The notes beneath the pieces are model-generated. The model searched no databases, was not told where the DNA came from, and saw nothing but the letters and a program-made list of their open reading frames with translations. Below are positions 22,828 through 34,083 of a stretch of 64,000 nucleotides of DNA, piece by piece (positions within the stretch are counted from its first letter, which is position 1; each line of letters begins with the position of its first letter). Source of the stretch: Glycine soja (taxonomy: Eukaryota; Streptophyta; Magnoliopsida; Fabales; Fabaceae); the NCBI RefSeq assembly GCF_004193775.1, contig NC_041019.1, forward strand, positions 40,940,966 through 41,004,965. The letters run 5' to 3'. Made by a program: the position numbers and the translations under genes.

Positions 22828-23322
22828 AACATTTCTATGTAGGTGGCTAGATGAGCATAGGGATCCTCATTTGGTAGACCGTGGAAGAGTTATGAGAGAA
22901 TGAGGATAAGAAATGTTGGCCGCTTGAACCTCCGACCTTGCAATGCTTGTGAAGAATTGTGGAGTTGCTGTACTAGAGTAGTCCTCTAGCGTCATTTGTC
23001 GTGCATGTTCCTCTTCCATTTGAATGTAGCTTTGTGGAGAGGGAGGAGGTGAGGTTTGACTTCTTCTTTGTGCTTCTTGTTCCCTTCTTTTTCTTGCAGC
23101 GTTGTTACGCCTGCAAGTGGCTTCAATTTCCATGTTGATAGGAGCTAAATCTCCAACTGCAGTTCTACCTCGCATACAAAAAAATAAGCACTACCTTGCA
23201 AATTATGGAAGAAAAAAATGGAGAAGAAAAAGTTATGAGAGAATGAGGATAAGAAATGTTGGCCGCTTGAACCTTCGACCTTGCAATGCTTGTGTAGAAT
23301 TGTGGAGTTGTTGTACTAGAGT
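22828..23322 (-). pseudogene. Gypsy gag remnant, unit 2, partly duplicated
   Basis: Gag N-terminus (MRGRTAVGDLAPINMEIEAT from 23175) with the same downstream kinase junction. To the right, after GAAGAAAAAG at 23231, an extra copy of a gag piece (TTATGAGAGAATGAGGATAA to CTAGAGTAG) lies at 23232-23322. The primer site and the start of the LTR are deleted. Confidence 0.7.
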
Positions 23323-23992
23323 AGGACCTAGCATGTCTTTTATTGCCTAGGATGTATGATTTTTGGATTTTTCTTTATCAATTAAGTGAATTTATGCCAC
23401 CCACATTTATTTGATTACTTGCCCCTGATGTCTCACGATGACAAGCCTATTTTACCTACCTATCTCCCAAATGCCTTTGTAAAGATTCAATAGATAAAAT
23501 GCATGAAGCGTTGATTCTAGATGTGTGCTTTAATGCATAAGCATAATGTTGTCATCCTTTGTCTAGCAATGATTTCCTTATGACATCTTTTCTTTTTGTT
23601 CTATTAGAAGTTATCCTCTGTCGAGCGTCTAACTCCTAAAACTGATGCATGCATATTTTCTTTATATTTTTATGAAGAGTTACCCTCTGTCAAGCATCTA
23701 ACCCCTAACATAATGTAAATATGAGTAATACATGAAATATAAATAAGGAAAGACAATAGGATAGAAAATACTTGTTGTATTGATAAATATGGAGGCGTCA
23801 TACATCTCCATGGCATTTTAGGTCTGTGACACCCTAACTAGGGGTTTAGCCTCTCTTGGCCATTGAGGGCCTTACACTGAAATGGGGTATAAGAATTGGT
23901 GGAGGAGAAGGGATGGAAGAAGGGAATAGAAAAAATGATGAGAGAAACAAGAGAATTCCCTAAGGAAGAGTTCTCAGGCTTTAGGTAGGTGT

Positions 23993-25629
23993 TGTAGAAG
24001 CAAAGCTTCATGATGAATCAAGATTGATTCAAAGATGTTTTGATGATAACAAAGATTATAACAAAAGATGATGACAAAGGTGATGACAAAAAGCTCAAAG
24101 GTCAATCAGAGAATGAGTTCAAGATGTTCAAGATAGAATCTAGAACACTTCAAGATTCAAGAGGAAAGTTGATTTCAAGAATCAAGAATCAAGATTCAAG
24201 GATCAAGCTTCCAAGAATCAAGATAAAGATTCAAGAATCAAGAGAAGACTTAATCAAGATAAGTATGAAAAGGTTTATTCAAAAACTGAGTAGCACATGG
24301 TTTTTTCTCAAAACATGTTTACCAAAGAGTTTTTACTCTCTAGTAATCGATTACCAGATTGTTGTAATCGATTACCAGTAGCAAAATTGTTTTGAAAAAG
24401 TTTTCAAATTGAATTTACAACGTTCCAATTAATTTCAAAAAGCTGTAATCGATTACAATATTTTGGTAATCGATTACCAGTGCCTTTGAACGTTGAAATT
24501 CAAATTCAAAAGTGAAGAGACACATCCTTTCACATAAAAGCTTTGTGTAATCGATTACACTAATTTGGTAATCGATTACTAGTGATTGTTTTTGAATAAA
24601 ATCAAATGATGTAACTCTTCAAATAGTTTTTTGACTTTTTCAAATTGGTTTTAAGTTTTTCTAAAAGTCATAACTCTTCTAAATGGTTCTCGTGACCAGA
24701 CATGAAGAGTCTATAAAAGCAAGGCTTTGTTTTGCATTTTTCAAGCATCTTGAACACTTATTCAGACAATCCTTTACAAGCCTTGAATCTCTTTGAACTT
24801 CTTCTTCTTTTTTGTACCAAAAGCTTTCTGAAGTTTTCTGGTTTTCTAAACCTTGAAAACTTGTGCTATTCATCTTTTCATTCTCTTCTCCCTTTGCCAA
24901 AAAGAATTCGCCAATGACTAACCGCCTGAATTCTTTTAGTGTCTCTCTTCTCCCTTTTCCAAAAGAACAAAGGACTAACCGCCTGAATTCTTTTGTGTCT
25001 CCCTTCTCCCTTGTCAAAGAATTCAAAACGACACAGTCTGAGAATTCTTTTGATTCTTCCCTTTCCCTTATACAAAAGTATTCAAAGGACTAACCGCCTG
25101 AGAATTCTTTTGTATCCTCATTCAGAAAGTATCAAAGGTTTAACCGCCTGAGATCTTTGTCTTAACACATTGGAGGGTATATCCTTTGTGGTACAAGTAG
25201 AGGGTACATCTACTTGGGTTGTTGACTGAGAACAAGAGATGGTACATCTCTTGTGGAGGGTACATCCATTAGGTTCAAAGAGAACAAAGGAGGGTACATC
25301 CCTTGTGGATCTTTGCTTGTAAAAGGATTTTTACAAGGTTGAAAGAAATCTCAAGGACCGCAGGTCACTTGGGGACTGGATGTAGGCACGGGTTGTTGCC
25401 GAACCAGTATAAAAACTCTTGTGTGTTTGTCTCCTTCTTCCCTACTCTTTTACTTTCCGTTGTGCATTTTAATTTCTGCTTTTACTTTTGGTTAAGTTTC
25501 TCTTCTACTTCTTATTCTCTTAACAACATAAGTAAAAACCTTAGAAGAGTAAATTTTTAATTAGTAAAGGTTTAGGAATAATTAATTCAACCCCCCTTCT
25601 TAATTATTTTGAGGCCACTCGATCCAACT
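23993..25629 (+). mobile_element. Solo LTR, probably Copia type, insertion 1
   Basis: A 1637-bp insertion beginning TGTAGAAGC and ending GAGGCCACTCGATCCAACT, flanked by direct repeats GGTGT (23988-23992 and 25630-25634). It carries no gag or pol. A TATA box TATAAAAG lies near 24713 on the + strand, preceded by six palindromic ATCGAT-centred motifs (24340-24580) and followed by repeated AGGACTAACCGCCTGA and GAGGGTACATC motifs. These features and the target duplication fit a solo LTR; Copia membership is inferred. Confidence 0.8.
24340..24580. promoter_or_regulatory. Cluster of ATCGAT-centred palindromes upstream of an LTR TATA box
   Basis: Six copies of variants of GGTAATCGATTACC, for example GTAATCGATTACCAG and TGTAATCGATTACA, lie within about 240 bp and 130-370 bp upstream of the TATA box. 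The second solo LTR has the same set at about 46858-47100. They are probable transcription-factor sites of the LTR. Confidence 0.55.
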
Positions 25630-25979
25630 GGTGTGAGAGTGCTCTGAGACTCGTTGTGTTCTTTCTTCTTGGCTTGACTCTCTTTTTATAGTTGCTGAAG
25701 TGGATTCGAGCCTTCGTACTCACGCATAGCGCACTCTGCTCGCTCAGCGCAGGTGCATGTTTTCTAGCTCAGCACGTGTTGTGCACTGAGCGTGCCTTGG
25801 GCCAAGCCTGATGCTAAATCCTTAATTTTTCTTCGTAATTTCTATAGCTTTTTACTTTTAATCTCTCCAATTTTTATTCTTCTTAACAATTAAGCACAAA
25901 TAAATGCAGAATAATTATTTTTAAAGACAATTTCACTTTATTTCTCACTAACAAAAACACATTTATTTAGCAGTAATGA

Positions 25980-27423
25980 GTATGACCCAAAATTGCTAAC
26001 ACTAAACCATTAATAATGCCAAGAGATCAATAATGTAGCAGTCAACAATGACAAAATTCACAATTATACTGCTTTAGTTAAATCCTATAAGGCATTTATA
26101 TTTCCACCATATATATTTCTTTGGTTGCTACATGCACACACCGAAGATCCTTATACTAAAATGAATATCAAGTGATTCAAATGCTTTGGGTTAAATTTGT
26201 ATTCTCTTCATCTTTCATATCTCATGGAACAAACATAAAATCTAAATATTTATTAGAGGCTGAAAACATATTTTAGTGTAAAAAAAAATGTTAAACACAT
26301 TTGCATTGTTTTCTCCTTTGTTTATTTGACCCCTTACGGTCTTTTTATCAATGTATTAAAAAGTCAATTTGTGTTAATCTATGTTTCCTTTTCAGCATAT
26401 AAAATTGCTGTTGTCTTGTGTTTGTGTTTGCATAATTTAAATAGTCTACTCTTCTGTTTGATGTGCTTGTTGATGGGAATAGAGTATTTTCTCTTCTACT
26501 TTCAATGTTTTCACCTTTTTAAATTTTCATATTCTCAAAAGGTGATTTGAGCTTTTTGTTTTGTAATTGCTAAGCATGACTGAAAATGCATGCTCCCATT
26601 AGTTGGCCCAGAGAGTCAGGAAAGACATAAAAGTATTTTCAATCCCTGTGATAATTGATCCAACCTCTATATTACATACATATCCTCAAATAGTTTCTCC
26701 CATTATTTCAAGCTTCCTTGCAGCCAAAGGTAAATGAGAACTTTCTATAAAAGAACCATGAAAGTGACAAAAAAACTTATGTAAATTTAACATTTGTTAC
26801 ATTGAATATGTATATAAGGAATGTAAAAAAAGTTATACAAATAGATTCAAATTTCAAATCTTGCTGGAGACAAAAAAATATTTTAATTTTATAAGAACAA
26901 AAAAATATACTAAAATTTTTACAAGAACAAAGATAAAACTCAAAAATCTCTAATTTTATGAGGGTGAAAAATATATTTTGACTTTTTTATGTAGTCCAAC
27001 TGTGTGAGATAGTGAGAGATTGCAAGTGGTTGAGATATATATTAAAAATTATTTAATGAATAATATATTTTTTAATAAATATATTATTGCAATTAAGAAT
27101 TAAAAAACTCAAGTACAAATTCAAAAAAATGAAAGATGCAGTCTAAATTTAAAGAATAAAATTATAAATATTTTAAATTATTAAAATTTATTTAATTACT
27201 ATATTATTTACTCAATTCAGTAACGTTTTTTGTTCCATGTAATGAAAGTTATAAAGCAATTATATTTTTAAGCTTTAAACATATTTATATAACCATCCTA
27301 GAAGTTTCGTGCAATTACACAAACATCTCTTTTTTTCCGATTATAGTTACTTTCCCATCAAGAGGATGTTAGTGTAACATACAAGAAGGTATTCATGTAT
27401 TTTGCCCCAAAGGATGTTAGTGT
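25980..27423 (+). repeat. Promoter segment of unit 3, truncated
   Basis: Begins TATGACCCAAAATTGC and follows the promoter pattern as far as GGTATTCATGTA near 27400, then stops. The distal part with (ATT)n, the TATA box and the bromodomain gene are absent, replaced by the G2 gypsy element. A 16-bp duplicate of AGGATGTTAGTGTAAC (27363 and 27411) marks the breakpoint. Confidence 0.8.
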
Positions 27424-27905
27424 AACCTAAAATTATTCTTTTTCCCTAAAACGAAAAGTGACTAAAACTAAAAGAAGTGAGTCTAAAACTAGAACCTTGG
27501 TGCTGTTATATAGTTCTCAACCCCAAAGCTTACAAATCTGTTTTAAGTCCAAGCCCATAAATAAAATAAAATCTAGATAAGATAAGATAAAACAAAATCT
27601 AGATGAAATAATATTTAGATGAAATAAAATCTAGATAAGATAAGGTAAGATAAGATCTAGATGAGATAAAATCTAGATAAGATAAGATTTGGAAGAATAA
27701 AATAGTCTGCTCTCTTCAAGTCCAAGCCCAATTCTGGATTCAAGCCCAATTGCTTATAATTCTCTTGAAATTAAATTAAAAACACAAAATTATTCCAGTA
27801 GGCCCAAATGATAAAACTGCATAATTAAATTGACAATTAAGGCTAATCAGTAATTAAAATGGTGACAAAAAGGGTTAAGAAATATGAGAAAATGATGACA
27901 CATCA
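27424..27905 (-). repeat. G2 3' LTR, truncated
   Basis: Matches 36437-36902 of the 5' LTR (ACCTAAAATTATTC through GATGACAC). The distal 650 bp or so is missing. It contains GATAAGATAA-type repeats at about 27560-27690. A polypurine stretch AAGTGTGAGGGGATT abuts it on the minus strand. Confidence 0.9.
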
Positions 27906-29341
27906 AATCCCCTCACACTTAGCCTTTTGCACTCCTGGGCAAAATAAAAAAAACAAAGCAAGGGACAAATCTAGAGACATTAAAGAGAAACAAACAGACA
28001 CAACAGATATGCCATGTTTCTCAATGAATCTCAAGGAATGAAAAGAATGGGTAACATCCAACACGTAAAGAGTTAAAGAGTCAAGGTCGTCATGAAAATT
28101 ATCCAAGCATCTCAAACACGACAAGATAAACAATCAGCTCAAGAATGAAAAGTGATAAATCCTCACAAGATATGCACTCTATCTCTCAAGTGTCTAGGCT
28201 ACTGTTTACTCTCATAGCACCCATGAAAACAAACACCACATAGACTTGGCAAGACTGTAAAATTAACAACCACATCACAAGCACATGCACATGAGGATCA
28301 AAAGATCTTGTAAGGTTGTAATAGGGCCAAGGACAAGGTAGATGAAAGTATGGGATGGTAGCTAAAACCCAAAGAAATAGAGGAGCAATGGGGAATAAGT
28401 AGGAAGTAAGAAAAAGTAATAAACCCCAAAACCAAAATTACAAATTAAGCTCTAAAAAGTGACCCAAAACAAAATCAACCGAGTCCTCAAACCAATTCAA
28501 GTCTTCAAACTAAGACCTCATTTATTCAACCACGTTCTTTTTCTATTTTTTTTTCAATTTTTTTTGAACATGAACAATAGTAATTGAAAGCATTTGAAAA
28601 ATAGAGCAACAATTAGGCAATATATGTATACATCATCAAGCATGGCCAATAAAAACATATCATCCAATGAAACATACCCCCCCCCCCCTCACACTTATTC
28701 CCAAAACAATTCCAAAGCTCCAAAATTCCTTAAGGGTAGGGTGAAATCATTGTTTTTCACTTAAGGCTTGTAATGAGCTTCAAAACAAAGGAAGGGGAAC
28801 ATAGGCTCAAAGGGGCTATCAAAGGAATTAATTCAAGGTAGGCTCATTTGGCTAGAGGCTTGTAAGAACAAAATGCCTAAATCATCTCCCAACATGCATG
28901 TTAAGCAAGAAGTATCAACAAGAGTCAAGCCAAGGCTATAATCAATGGGGCAAAACACATCGAATAAAATAAATGATGATGGCTCGAACTTTCAAAACTC
29001 ACTTGACATGTAGAGAAAAACAAGGATTCAATTCACAAAATGCCAAGAAACTCCTATTTCAAAAACAATTACCCATTACCTGTACATAACCTATAATTCA
29101 AAGAGAACATGCAATGTTGTACACAAAACATAAAACCAAAATTAAACTAGAAAACCTAATAAAATTAAACTAGAATACCCAACAAAATTAAAGAACAATC
29201 TTCTCCCCCCCTCTCACACTTAAACAACACATTGTCCTCAATGTAGCACAATCATAAGATCAAGAACAATCAAAGCAATCAATAAATTTGGACAAGTGCA
29301 ATAAAAGTAAAGAAGGAAACAGAAAAAGAAAACTCCCTAAG
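27906..29341 (-). other. G2 3' noncoding region with three polypurine motifs
   Basis: No open frame of note. The motif TAAGTGTGAG followed by a G-run occurs three times on the minus strand: at 27908-27921 (next to the LTR), about 28677-28697 (a run of about 13 G) and about 29204-29222. Only the first is in the normal polypurine-tract position. An envelope-like gene, present in some Athila relatives, is not seen. Confidence 0.65.
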
Positions 29342-30621
29342 TCATGGAGGAAGAGAAGTGGGGTGAAGTAAGGAGGTCTCCTCCACCACTACATCCACTA
29401 AGAAAGGATTTGTGAGAAATGGTTTCAGCCGGTGTTCATTGACCTTGAAGCCTTTATCTGTGGATTCACTTTTGATCTCAACTGTACCATAAAGAAAAAC
29501 AATAGTCACCACAAAAGGACCAATCCACTTTGACCTCAACTTACCACTCATGAGCTTGAGCCTAGAGTTATACAACAAAACTTTCTGTCTAACCACGAAG
29601 TCTTTCTTAGCTATCAAGCTGTCATGGAACTTCTTGGTCTTCTCCTTGTAGAATTTGGAATTCTCATAGGCTTCTAAATGGATCTCATCTAGCTCACTTA
29701 GTTGCAACTTCCTTTCCTCTCCAGCTTGATCAATAGAGAAGTTGCAGGTCTTTATAGCCCAGTAGGCTTTGTGCTCTATCTCTACAGGAAGATGACATGC
29801 CTTGCCAAAGACAACCCGATAAGGAGACATTCCTATGGGTGCTTTGTAGGCAGTCCTATGCGCCCAAAGAGCATCATCTAGCCTGGTGCTCCAATCCTTT
29901 CTGTTCGGCTGCACAATCTTCTCCAAGATCCTTTTTATCTCCTTGTTTGAAATCTCAGCCTGCCCATTAGTTTGGGGGTGGTATGGTGTGGAAATTCTAT
30001 GCACGACCCCATACTTTTTGAGCAAGGTATACATGGATTAGTTACAAAAATGGGTGCCTTGATCACTAACGATGGCTCTAGGGATTCCAAACCTGCAAAA
30101 CAAATTAGATCTAACAAAATCCACAACAACCTTAGCATCGTTAGTTCTGGTGGGTTTGGCTTCCACCCATTTTGAAACATAATCAACAAAAAGGAGTATA
30201 TAAACAAAACCAAAAGAGACGGGGAAAGGCCCCATAAAATCTATACCCCAGACATCAAACACCTCACAGAATAACATGGGTTGTTGAGGCATTTGTTGTC
30301 TCCATGAAGGTGAGCTGCCTGCTTTCTAACAAGGCTCACAAGTGCTACAGATTCTCCACGCATCCTTGAAGATGGTGGGCCAATAGAAACCGCAGTCAAG
30401 CACCTTGCGAGCTGTCCTCTGTATGCCAAGATGGCCACCTGGTGCAGAAGAATAACAGAATTACAGGACTGAGTCAATCTCATGGTCTGGAATGCATCTC
30501 CTAATAACCTGGTCACTACACAACTTCCACAAATAGGGGTCATCCCAAATATAATGCTTAGCATCGCTCTTAATTTTATCATTTTGAGCTTTAGATGCGA
30601 AGGGAGGAAAAACAGAAGCAA
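29342..30621 (-). pseudogene. G2 integrase (broken)
   Basis: The minus strand encodes [40 protein letters not shown] and [15 protein letters not shown] (30038-30292). After a stop it continues [20 protein letters not shown] and [19 protein letters not shown] (29342-30034). These match the D-D-E core and C-terminal region of gypsy integrases. The zinc-binding N-terminus near 30300-30400 is out of frame. Confidence 0.92.
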
Positions 30622-31204
30622 CCAAATAATTCACAATATTAGCAAACCAAGGAGTGGGGAAGGAATAAGAAATACTATACAGAATGTACAAATGGTCATC
30701 CGGAAAATCATCCTGAATGGGTGAGTCCTCAGACGCACGCTCAATCCTACTCAGATGGTTAGCCACGAGGTTCTGTGCACCGCTTCGATCACAAATCTCC
30801 AAATCAAACTCTTGGAGCCAAAGCATCCACCTGATCAATCAAGGCTTTGATTCAGCCTTCTTCAACAGGTACTTTAGAGCTGCATGGTCAGTATAAACAA
30901 TAACACGAGTACCAAGCAAATATGAACGAAATTTTTCAAGAGCAAAAACTATCGCTAATAGCTTCTTCTCTGTGGTAGTGTAATTTGCTTGAGCATCATC
31001 CAAAGTTCTGGAGGCATAGTAGATCACCCGAGGTAGCTTATCAATCTTTAGAGCAAGGATAGCCCCCAATGCGTAATTGGATGCATCGCACATTAGCTCA
31101 AACGGGGTTGTCCAATCAGGTGCCTGAATGATAGGGGTGGTAGTCACCGCACGCTTGAGGCAATCAAAAGCCTCTTTGCACCAGTCATCAAAATCAGACT
31201 CCAC
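30622..31204 (-). pseudogene. G2 RNase H region
   Basis: Contains [40 protein letters not shown] and [20 protein letters not shown], then, in the next piece, RWMLWLQEFDLEICDRSGAQ. The order is standard for gypsy RNase H. A stop lies at about 30839. Confidence 0.9.
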
Positions 31205-32032
31205 CTCCTTTTACAGCAGATTGGATAGTGGAAAGGTCACTTTGCTAAAATCCTTGATAAAGCGCCTATAAAACCCTGCATGACCAAGAAAAGAACGAAC
31301 CTCTCGCACGTAAGAGGGGTAAGGCAATTGTGAAATAACATCTATTTTTGCTGGGTCTACCTCTATGCCCCTACTGAAAATGATATGCCCTAAAACTATA
31401 CCTTGTTCTACCATGAAGTGACATTTTTGAAAATTCGGCACAAGGTTAGTTTCAATGCATCTAGTAAGAACTCTATCCAGACTATCCAAACATGCATCAA
31501 AAGAGGATCCATAAACAGTAAAATCGTCCATAAACACCTCTATGCAAGTCTCTAAAAAATCACTGAAAATGCTAAGCATACACCGCTGGAAGGTACCAGG
31601 GGAGTTGCATAGGCCAAAGGGCATCCTCCTGTAGGCAAAAGTGCCAAAGGGATAGGTGAATGTGGTCTTTTCTTGATCCTCAAGAGCAATATGAATTTGT
31701 AAATAAACAGAATAACCATCAAGAAAACAGTAATGAGACTTACCTGCCAAGCGCTCAAGCATTTGATCAATGGAAGGCAGGGGAAAATGATCTTTTCTGG
31801 TTACCTGATTTAGCCTCCTATAATCAATGCAGACTCGCCAGCTGTTCTACACTCTTGTGGGAATAAGCTCATCCTTTTCATTCTTGATCACTGTGAGGCC
31901 TGTCTTCTTAGGAACCACTTGGACTGGACTCACCCATTGGCTGTCAGAAATGAGGTAGATGATTCCAGCTTGTAAGAGCTTGGTCACTTCCTTTTTTTCA
32001 CCACATCTAGAATGACGGGGTTGAGTCACCAC
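31205..32032 (-). pseudogene. G2 reverse transcriptase (broken)
   Basis: Contains FTYPFGTFAYRRMPFGLCNS, CIEVFMDDFTVYGSSFDACL and FLGHAGFYRRFIKDFSKV. The catalytic motif is FMDD, usual for Athila relatives. Frameshifts lie at about 31770-31850 and at the junction with the gag-protease frame near 32030. Confidence 0.92.
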
Positions 32033-34083
32033 TGTGGCTGCCTCACTGGCTTAGCTTCATCCTCTAAAAGTATCCTATGCATGCAAGTAGATGGGCTAAT
32101 ACCAGGAATGTCGGCTAAAGTCCATCCAATGGCCTTCTTGTGCTTCTTGAGAACTAGCAACAACTTTTCCTCTTGCTCAGCAGCAAGGGAGGCAAAGATG
32201 ATTACTGGAAATTTTTCCTCGTCCTCCAAGTAAGCATATTTGAGGATTGCTGGTAAGGGCTTCAACTCTGGTGTGGGTGGTGGTTGAACAATGGGAGGAA
32301 CCAGGGTAGGAGAAAAAGAAGGTTCCTCAGCCTGTACCTCATAAAGCAAGTCAGAAGTATATGTACTTCCTGCAACATAGTTAGTGCATTCTGACTCTAA
32401 AAAATCAACATCAAGAGGTACAACACCATACTCAAATTCAAATTCACTCTCAGCATAAAAATCAGATTCAGGATCAAATTCAAAATTAGATTCAGATTCA
32501 ATGCATAAGGAATGACAAGTATGCAGATCAAATAAAAATGGATGTTTCCTACCATGAAGAACATAATCAAAATAAAAAATATAATCATCAACAATCTGAT
32601 CAATTATCTCAACACGAAAAATAGAATGATCCTCAGATGGATGTTTCATGGCATCAAGAATGTTAAAATAAACAACAATATCACCAAATTCCATAGACAA
32701 TGTGCCAGCATAAACATCTATCTTGGTTCGGGCTGTTTTCATAAATGGTCTGCCTAAAATAATTGGAACTGAACCATGGAAAAATTCCTCTTCCATATTA
32801 AGAACATAAAAATCAACAGGAAAAATAAGTTCACCAACCCGAACTAGCACATCCTCTATGAAACCTGCAGGGTAAGCAACACTTCTATTTGCCAAATGAA
32901 TCACCACATCTAAAGATTGCCAAGGTCCAAGAGATAAAGAATTGAAAATGGACTGAGGCATGACACTAACTGATGCTCCTAAATCTCGCATGGCATTCTC
33001 AAATTTATTGTTCCCAATAATGCAAGGTATACAAAAAGTACCTGGGTCCTTACATTTCTCAGGAATGTGAGGAACAAATTTACCTATTAATGCTGACACA
33101 TTTCTGCGCATGCTAATCCTTTCATTTCCTTTGAGCTTCCTTTTGTGGGTGCACAACTCCTTTAGAAACTTGGCATATCTTGGAATCTGCTTGATGGCAT
33201 CTAGCAGAGGTATGTTCACCTCTACTTTTTTGAAGGTCTCCAAGATCTCCTTTTCCGCTTCTTCTATCTTTTCATTTGGAATTGCTCTAGGTAGGAATGG
33301 AAGAGGGATAGGAGGCTGCTGTAAGTCAGAATTACTAGAAGAAGGTCCACCTGCATGAAAATTTTTGTTAGGAAACTTTCTCTTTTGTGAAACTATCTCA
33401 TCCTCTTTTTCAGGTGTAGAAAAAAGTTTGACAGGTTCAGGTGTAGGTGCTGCTACTGGTGGAGGCACTTGAATTTGGTTGCCAGACCTCAAGGTGATGA
33501 CACTCACATTTTTCGGATTCTGCACAGTTTGTGAAGGCAATTTGTCAGAATTTTGGGACTGAGCTTGGTTCAACTGAGTAGCCATCTGCCCCATTTGATT
33601 TGTCAGACTCTGAATGGAGGCTCTTGTCTCTTGCTGAAATTGCATATTCTGAATGGTCATTTGCCTCACTAACTCTTCTAAGTAAGGTTGAGGAGGAGCC
33701 TCAATTGCTTGTTGTCTTTGTTGTGACTGCTGCTGTATTGGAGGAGGAACATATGGCTTGATTGGACCAGCAACATTTTGGTAAGGAGGGACAGGTTGTT
33801 GTTGTTGTGGAGGACTTGTCCATCTCAGATTTGGATGATTCCTCCAACCTGGATTGTATCTACTGCTTGAAAGGTCATAATTATTCTGCTGTTGTTGGTT
33901 TTGCTGCTGAGGAGATCTATTATAAATGTTTGCAGCATAAGCTTCAGGTTGCTCATTGATTCCAGATTGCTGCAAAGAAGGACAAAGATCTGTATGGTGA
34001 TCTGCAGAAGAACATAGACAACAGACTCTTACAACAGGTGTAGATTTCTGATTCATGGCAAGCTGGGTTACTAGGTTTACCAA
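32026..34083 (-). CDS. G2 gag C-terminus and protease frame, 685 codons open
   Basis: The longest open frame in the window. It starts inside gag with a perfect CCHC zinc knuckle (C21-x2-C24-x4-H29-x4-C34). A Gln/Pro-rich spacer follows, then IEEAEKEILETFKKVEVNIP, the aspartic-protease region (AMRDLGASVSVMPQSIF and IILGRPFMKTART) and the start of pol (KKAIGWTLADIPGISPS). The frame is closed upstream by a stop near 34083, so the natural gag start is disconnected. It serves the retroelement, not the host. Its openness over 2 kb contrasts with the broken flanking domains. Confidence 0.88.
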   Translation of the reverse strand: MVNLVTQLAMNQKSTPVVRVCCLCSSADHHTDLCPSLQQSGINEQPEAYAANIYNRSPQQQNQQQQNNYDLSSSRYNPGWRNHPNLRWTSPPQQQQPVPPYQNVAGPIKPYVPPPIQQQSQQRQQAIEAPPQPYLEELVRQMTIQNMQFQQETRASIQSLTNQMGQMATQLNQAQSQNSDKLPSQTVQNPKNVSVITLRSGNQIQVPPPVAAPTPEPVKLFSTPEKEDEIVSQKRKFPNKNFHAGGPSSSNSDLQQPPIPLPFLPRAIPNEKIEEAEKEILETFKKVEVNIPLLDAIKQIPRYAKFLKELCTHKRKLKGNERISMRRNVSALIGKFVPHIPEKCKDPGTFCIPCIIGNNKFENAMRDLGASVSVMPQSIFNSLSLGPWQSLDVVIHLANRSVAYPAGFIEDVLVRVGELIFPVDFYVLNMEEEFFHGSVPIILGRPFMKTARTKIDVYAGTLSMEFGDIVVYFNILDAMKHPSEDHSIFRVEIIDQIVDDYIFYFDYVLHGRKHPFLFDLHTCHSLCIESESNFEFDPESDFYAESEFEFEYGVVPLDVDFLESECTNYVAGSTYTSDLLYEVQAEEPSFSPTLVPPIVQPPPTPELKPLPAILKYAYLEDEEKFPVIIFASLAAEQEEKLLLVLKKHKKAIGWTLADIPGISPSTCMHRILLEDEAKPVRQPQW

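Larger units (their letters stand above)
23323..25979 (-). mobile_element. G1 gypsy LTR, unit 2, truncated and split by a solo LTR
   Basis: Starts inside the LTR (GGACCTAGCATGTC) and ends with TTTAGCAGTAATGA before GTATGACCC. It is interrupted at 23993-25629 by another family's solo LTR. The GC-rich motif cluster is at about 25725-25800 and the minus-strand TATA box at about 25681-25690. Confidence 0.8.

Noticed and set aside
24040..24381. 113-codon frame rich in Lys, Ile and Asp in the solo LTR
   Set aside because: It translates the simple AAGATTCAAGAATCAAGA repeats of the LTR and is not conserved as a frame in the second copy.
24340..24580. CRISPR-like spaced repeats
   Set aside because: The palindromes are irregularly spaced, differ in their flanks and lie in a plant LTR upstream of a TATA box.
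32397..32757. Hydrophobic frames on both strands within G2
   Set aside because: These are alternative-frame readings of the acidic spacer in the gag-protease frame, with no independent support.
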